NCBI RefSeq assembly: GCF_009905375.1
Contig: NC_133647.1
Coordinates: 74,466,671-74,530,670 of the forward strand
DNA: 64,000 nt
Source of the DNA: Apium graveolens
Taxonomy: Eukaryota > Streptophyta > Magnoliopsida > Apiales > Apiaceae
Direction: 5' to 3'
In this document: positions 59,001-64,000 of the stretch, piece after piece
How positions within the stretch are numbered: position 1 is the first letter of the stretch
How the letters are laid out: every line of letters begins with the position of its first letter
Notes under the pieces: generated by a model
What the model was told of the DNA's origin: nothing
The model's input: only the letters and a program-made list of their open reading frames with translations
Databases searched by the model: none
Translations under genes and position numbers: made by a program

Positions 59001-60624
59001 TTTACCAAAATATTTTTATAAAATCGAAAAATTAATATTTTCTCAAAATTCTTTTTGGAAAGTCTTCTCTACTGTCATATCCATTTTTTATAATTTTTCC
59101 AGAATCTCGAAATTATTTTAAGTCCTTCAAAATCACCATGCAAGTGGACTTAAGTGCAGTTGGCTAATCGCAGAAATGTTTTACACTAAAACGACCATAA
59201 CTCCTAAACCGTAAATCTCCTCATGATGATCTACACATGTATAGAAACTACAAAACAAGATCTATCTGGTTATGGCCAGTGGTGTTCAAATTTTAACCAT
59301 TTTCATGGCCGAATGTCCTGCAGAAAACAGATAAAGTGCAAGAATGCCCAAACTCAATTTCTACTACTTGATCTTAACACAATCACTACCTATAACCATC
59401 ATAAACACAAGTACTTCTCAAGATCCACCCACATACACCTTATATGCTCTATATAGTACCACATACATGGATTACAACTCAACATCTCAAGCCTTTAGCA
59501 AGAACATAATCAATACAAACTCAAACAAACACAATCCTTTGGATCTTAACACTACAACAAACATAACTCTTAAATCCAACCATAAAACCTTAAAGGGTTG
59601 AAACTTATACCTTCTTGGACACTAGAAAAGGTAGTGCTAGGATTATTGAGGCTTGGTTTGCTTAGAAAACACTTAGAAGGGCTAGCTCCTTAAGAAACAA
59701 AACCAAGAAACAAGTTAGAATTTCGGAGTTACATTTCAGCACCTCATTCAAACATTTTTATAAAATTGAAAAAAAATAATTTGAGGCTGAAATTTGGTAC
59801 GAAGCTTACCCATGATATAGAGAAGATATGGTAAAAATTTCATGATATTTGAATGAGTATATTTTGAGTTATGAATTTTTCTTTCTCCCTTGCTCAGAAA
59901 ATCCGAACTGCTGGAATGAAAAATGGGAGAGCTTTAAGTGAGGGAAAAGGGGTTGTTTTCTTTTGTGGCTAAAGTGTGGGAGTGTATAATGAATATATGG
60001 GATGTATGCAGCAGATTTGACAATAATTTGGCAAAGGTATGGGTTGGTTTGATTGTGTGGTGAAGTGAGAAAAGGGAGAAGTATGGCTTGTGTACTTGTT
60101 TGTCTCCCATCACTATTCAACACTATTCTACTAACTATTCTAGTTAGCTTCTAATCATCTAGTTACACTCCTAACTACTAGTTAGGACTTGGTTATGCAT
60201 GGCCAACTTGCATGGGATTTAATTTCTCATTCGTTTATTTATCGTAAACGCAATCGTCGTTCCATTCCGATAGTTTCCACGTATAACGACTTGTTTCGTA
60301 GCGATTTCTTTTATCGCTTATAATCCTATAACCAATTCCATTCCTTCTCTTGATCATAGAAACACCTTGATATATTATTTATTTCACGTAGTATTCCCGG
60401 TTCTACGCCATTCTTTATGGATACGAAAACACGTAGTATAATTGTGAATCTTCGAATTCCGTCGGCTTTTACATTCACTTATTTTCCTCGATAAACAAGA
60501 ATATGATCTCGGATTCTCAAAATTCCACTATTCATTTTATGATGATCCCCATACGTATTACTTAATTAGCTCAAGTTACTATTCACAGAAGTTTTAAAAT
60601 ATTACAAAAATCAGGGTTCTTACA
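56065..60624 (-). repeat. T3 5' LTR
   Basis: 4,560 bp, sequence-identical to 46625-51184 as far as I can read, including the 519-bp duplication (56065-56583/56584 onward). Donor at 58705/58704, TATA candidate at 59604-59610. All ORFs predicted inside are paired with identical ones 9,440 bp away. Confidence 0.95.
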
Positions 60625-60629
60625 GTGGT

Positions 60630-61314
60630 GATTGATTGATATCCTAGTATTGGTTGTGCTTATTCATCTTATATACGTCGTAAACATATAAGATAGCGTG
60701 TTAATCTCTAATGAAGCGATAGTGTATATAGAGGTTTAGAACTTGCCATGCTAGCATAGGTTTATGTATTTGTTATGCATGATTCGAAGGTAATTTTAAC
60801 CATCTTACTTGCCCTATGTAATCACGATAGATAACTTGCGCATTAAACCGTTATGTGTTCAATTCTTATTGATATATAAGGACTAAGCATAATTGGTGTC
60901 TAATCAACTTCTTTCTCTTTTGTGGATGCTTGGTAGTAGGGTATTCGTACAACGAAAGTTGGCGTTTACTAGTTTCGTGTTATCTGATTAGTGTCATCAC
61001 CATTACATGCTAAGGTTAAGAACAAGAAGGCTACTGAATGAAGTATTTATTGAAGTTAGAATCCCATATTTGTCTTATATAATATACAACGCTCTTTACT
61101 CTCTTAGTTATAATTGTTAGTTTAATTCTTAATTATAAACAACCCGAATTTGTTATTTGTCTTAGCATTGAGCGATAACCATACATTATTGCATAGGTGC
61201 ATAAATTGAACTTAACCTAAACCAGTCTCCGTGGGAACGAATCTGATTTATATCTTATACAACTTGTGAATGCGTATACTTGCGTGAATATTAGCGCGTG
61301 TTTTTACCCTAACA
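60630..61314 (+). repeat. Athila 5' LTR, right part
   Basis: Resumes after T3 and its TSD copy (60625-60629) and ends CCCTAACA. The rejoined LTR is about 1,435 bp. There is no coding frame. Confidence 0.85.
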
Positions 61315-61320
61315 AGTTTT

Positions 61321-61338
61321 TGGCGTCACTGCCGGGGA
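61321..61338 (+). other. Athila primer-binding site
   Basis: TGGCGTCACTGCCGGGGA matches the Athila PBS TGGCGCCGTTGCCGGGGA (tRNA-Asp type) with a few mismatches. It identifies the lineage and the plus orientation. Confidence 0.85.
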
Positions 61339-61449
61339 CTCGGTGTTAATTTTAAGTTTATGTGCTTGTCATCAGTGGTCGTAAAGTTCACTGACTCGGA
61401 TTCTTTTACTTTCATGGTTTATTTGTTTGTGTTTCAGGTACTCATTACA

Positions 61450-63099
61450 ATGGGAGATCCAGCAGCACGAACGAAAGACTTGATGGATTTTTCTCAACCC
61501 AAGATCAATGACATTCAATCTAGCATTGTCAGGCCAGCTATTACAGCTAATACCTTTGAGATCAAGCTTGTAATAATTCAATGGGTGCAGAATTCAATCC
61601 AGTTTGGGGTTCTTCAACGGAAGATCCCAATATGCACATTAGGGATTTCATTGAGATCTGCGACACCTTCAAGTTCAACGGTGTTTCTAAAGATGCTTTG
61701 AAGCTGAGACTGTTCCCATTCTCTCTGAGGGACAAGGCTAAGAGCTCGTTACACTCTCTACCAGCTGGTTCGATTACTACTTGGGAAGATCTTGCTCAGA
61801 AGTTTCTTAATAAATTCTTCCCTATGGCGAAGACAGCTGCACTCAGGAATGCTATTACTCAATTTGTGCAGCAAACGGGAGAATCGCTATGTGAAGCTTG
61901 TAGTGCTACAAGGAGATACTTAGGAAGTGTCCTCATCATGGAATGCCTGATTGGATGATCATCAATTGTTTTTACAATAGGTTGGGAGCACAGTCCAGAC
62001 CCATGCTTGATGCAGTATCAGACGGAACATTATGGGCAAAGAGCTATGAAGAAGCTTATGATCTAATTGAACTGATGGCTGCTAATGAATATCAGTATCT
62101 TACCCAGATATGTCCACAGGGCAAGGTAGCAGAAGTTCTTGAAGTGGATACAGCTACGACTATCACTGCTCAACTAAAGGCGTTGTCTATGAAGATCGAT
62201 TCTCTGGCTAACTATGGTGTTAAGCAGATAATTAGTGTTTGTGAGCTGTGTGCAGGTCCACATGTGACGGAGCAATGCACTATATCTAATGACTCAGCGC
62301 AGTTTGTGTGCAACTTTCAGAGATCGCAGTAACCAGTTCCAGACACTTATCATCCTAATAACTGAAATCATCCTAACTTCAGCTGGAGCAATAATCAGAA
62401 TGCGATGTAACAGCCGTTCCTGGTTTTCAGCAACATATTACACCAAAACAACAAACTCATGGTGTATGTCTATCTTCGAATAAAAAATCTGAATTGGAGG
62501 AGTTGCGGCTTATGTGCAAAAACCAGGCTCTTATATGCCAAAGTCAGGCTGTTTCTATCAAGACTCTGGAGAACCAAATTGGGCAAATTGCTAATGCCTT
62601 ATTTAATTGACCACCAGGAACGCTTTCTAGTGATACAGAAACAAATCCAGGCAAGAGGGAAGTTGAAGAACAGGTGAACGCCATCACCTTAAGGTTTGGA
62701 AAGGTCGCAAGCCCCCAAATTCAGCAAGACGAAGAGCCTGAAAAATCTCAAGTTTCATAAAATGCAGTTGTGGCTGAAGAAGAAGTACAGAAGGAAGCAG
62801 AGGTGGAATCAAGGAAGATTACTGTGGAACACACTCCTCCTGAGGGTAATAAAGGAGAGAAACATGTCTATCCTCCACCTCATTTTCCTAAAAGGCTTCA
62901 GAAGCAGAAGTTGGATAAGCAATTTGCTAAGTTTCTGGAGGTGTTCAAGAAACTTCATATCAACATACCTTTCATTGAAGCGCTTGAACAGATGCTTAGC
63001 TATGCGAGTTTTATAAAAGGTATTCTTTCTCGGAAAGTGAAGCTCGAAGACTTAGAGACCATTGCTCTAACAGAGGAATGCAGTGTTGTGCTGCAATAG
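61450..63099 (+). pseudogene. gag: Athila gag
   Basis: It starts at the ATG 61450 (GDPAARTKDLMDFSQPKIND). Three frames are needed. ANTFEIKLVIIQWVQNSIQF shifts near 61600 to PNMHIRDFIEICDTFKFNG, LRLFPFSLRDKAKSSLHSLP, TTWEDLAQKFLNKFFPMAKT (retrotransposon gag core). It shifts again near 61930 to DWMIINCFYNRLGAQSRPML. A CX2CX3HX4C knuckle CELCAGPHVTEQC is at about 62240-62280. After a stop at 62330 the tail continues with LENQIGQIANALLN and PHFPKRLQKQKLDKQFAKFL and a stop at 63097 in place of Gln. The order is typical of Athila, and it is non-functional as it stands. Confidence 0.88.
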
Positions 63100-63560
63100 A
63101 AGATGCCTCCGAAGCTTAAAGATCCTGGAAGCTTCACTAATGCTCGCACCATCGGAAACTTGTCGTTCGACAAGTGTTTATGTGATTTAGGAGCTACCAT
63201 CAATCTGATACCCTTATCTATCTTCAAGAAGCTTGGTCTGCCTGATCCGAAACCAACATACATGTCATTGTAACTAGCTGACCGTTCCATCGCTTATCCA
63301 TGAGGTGTAGTGCATGATGTCTTGGTCAAGGTGGATAAACTCATCTTCCCTGTTGACTTTATAATTCTTGACTTTTAGGAGGATAAGAAGATTCCCATTA
63401 TTTTAGGGAGACCATTCTTAGCTACTGGCAATACTATGATTGATGTACAAAAAGGAGAGCTTACAATAAAGGTTCATGATCAGAAGGTCACTTTTAATGT
63501 GTTCAAGGCAATAAAGTTACCCACAGCTAAAGAGGAGTGCTTTAAAGTAGAGTGTAGAGT
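63100..63560 (+). pseudogene. pol: Athila protease
   Basis: KLKDPGSFTNARTIGNLSFD, then CLCDLGATINLIPLSIFKKL (the Athila-type DLGA active site), VDKLIFPVDFIILDF and IPIILGRPFLATGNTMIDVQ and KGELTIKV. In-frame stops at 63271-63273, 63301-63303 and 63376-63378 break it. The first two fit C-to-T change of Gln and Arg codons. Confidence 0.88.
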
Positions 63561-64000
63561 GGGTAGACTCTGTCGTGAATTCGGAACTTGATCAATTTCC
63601 AAAGTCAGAGACCTTAGAGAGATCCTTAATGGGGAAATCAATTATTGATGACAAGGAAGGAGTAGAGCAACTGCAGGTTTTGAATGTACTTCCGTGGAAG
63701 AGGAAGTTGGATATGCCATTCGATTCTCTTGGGTTAGTAGAGCTGAAAATTTCTCAGGAGCATCTCAAGCCGTCTATTGAAGATGTTTCCACACTTGAGC
63801 TTTACCCACTACCAGATTACTTGAGTTATGCATTCTTAGGTGCACCACATGATAAGGGCTTGGGATATATCTTTGATGATGTAGAAGGTAGCCAAACGAA
63901 CCCTCCAATGCCTACAGAGGGTTCTTCTCATGTGCAGCAGGTAGTTAATAGGACTGGTGTTGGTGATGAGCAGTACAGGCAAGTAATTAGGCATATAGAG
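63561..64000 (+). pseudogene. pol: Athila protease-RT linker, runs off window
   Basis: An open frame from about 63565 to the end contains VNSELDQFPKSETLERSLMG, then LEVEK-type sequence ending in TLELYPLPDYLSYAFLGAPH. In Athila pol the LPxxLxYAFLG motif stands just before the RT fingers. It stays open through the last base, so RT lies beyond the window. Confidence 0.7.

Larger units (their letters stand above)
46625..60624 (-). mobile_element. T3: chromovirus with identical LTRs, nested in Athila LTR
   Basis: A complete minus-strand Ty3/gypsy element of 14.0 kb. The 5' LTR is 56065-60624, the PBS 56049-56060, the interior 51185-56064, the PPT 51185-51197, the 3' LTR 46625-51184 and the TSD GTGGT (46620-46624, 60625-60629). 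Both LTRs are 4,560 bp and I could find no difference between them, including every frame inside them. A chromodomain closes pol, which places it in the chromoviruses (Tekay/Del-like by LTR size and PBS). Its coding region is nevertheless dead: frameshifts, no RNase H, mutated RT active site. Confidence 0.95.

Noticed and set aside
46625..60624. Two 4.56-kb identical blocks read as a segmental duplication
   Set aside because: They flank a Ty3 interior with PBS and PPT at the right places and the whole is bounded by a 5-bp TSD, so they are an LTR pair.
1..64000. Ordinary host gene, tRNA, rRNA or miRNA locus
   Set aside because: Every stretch falls inside a retrotransposon layer, and no cloverleaf, rRNA core or non-transposon protein domain was recognised by eye.

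Overview
The window is plant nuclear DNA made entirely of LTR retrotransposons nested in one another. I see no ordinary host gene, rRNA, tRNA, CRISPR array or prokaryotic feature. The lineages recognised are plant-specific or plant-typical: chromoviruses with a chromodomain, an Athila-type Ty3/gypsy element, and SIRE-type and other Copia elements. With the AT-rich composition and 3.3-4.6 kb LTRs this points to a large, repeat-rich flowering-plant genome. A eudicot is my guess; I cannot name the species.

Nest structure. Level 0 is a decayed plus-strand Copia-type accessory ORF (4387-6738, continued at 44710-45870). Three elements cut it. (i) A chromovirus 'A' on the minus strand: LTR at 177-4384, with its interior running off the left edge. 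(ii) A SIRE-like Copia element 'C1' on the minus strand, 6739-44704, TSD TGGTG. (iii) An Athila element on the plus strand, from 45875 to beyond the right edge. C1 carries a solo LTR at 11535-14877 (TSD CATTC), a second Copia element 'C2' on the plus strand at 16047-36773 (TSD ATTGA), and another solo LTR 'B' at 37037-41341 (TSD AGAAC). The 3' LTR of C2 is split by a complete chromovirus 'T2' on the minus strand, 22818-35509 (TSD ACATG). The Athila 5' LTR is split by a complete chromovirus 'T3' on the minus strand, 46625-60624 (TSD GTGGT). Intra-element LTR divergence judged by eye agrees with the nesting: C1 about 6%, C2 about 2%, T2 about 1.5%. T3, nested in Athila, shows no LTR difference that I could see.

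Coding capacity. Every element is defective. C1 loses its RT after the first blocks. C2 is deleted exactly where YVDD should be. T3 lacks RNase H and has its second catalytic RT aspartate changed to Asn, although its LTRs are identical. T2 is heavily frameshifted and carries two separate RT remnants. Athila has several in-frame stops in gag and protease. Downstream of its truncated pol, C1 carries a promoter-like segment, a short ORF and a long coiled-coil ORF, related to the level-0 ORF it landed in.

Most interesting signal. The LTRs of the chromovirus families (A/B, T2/solo 11535 and T3) differ strongly in sequence but share one minus-strand layout. There is a GC-type splice donor (AG|GCAAGT), a conserved inverted repeat (TGAGC..GCTCA), a pyrimidine-rich ACAG/TCAG acceptor, a 20-48 codon mini-ORF starting within about 15 nt of the acceptor, and a covarying hairpin at the U5 end next to the PBS. 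This looks like a shared LTR-borne GC-AG intron plus leader mini-ORF module. It rests on sequence reading only and needs RNA evidence.
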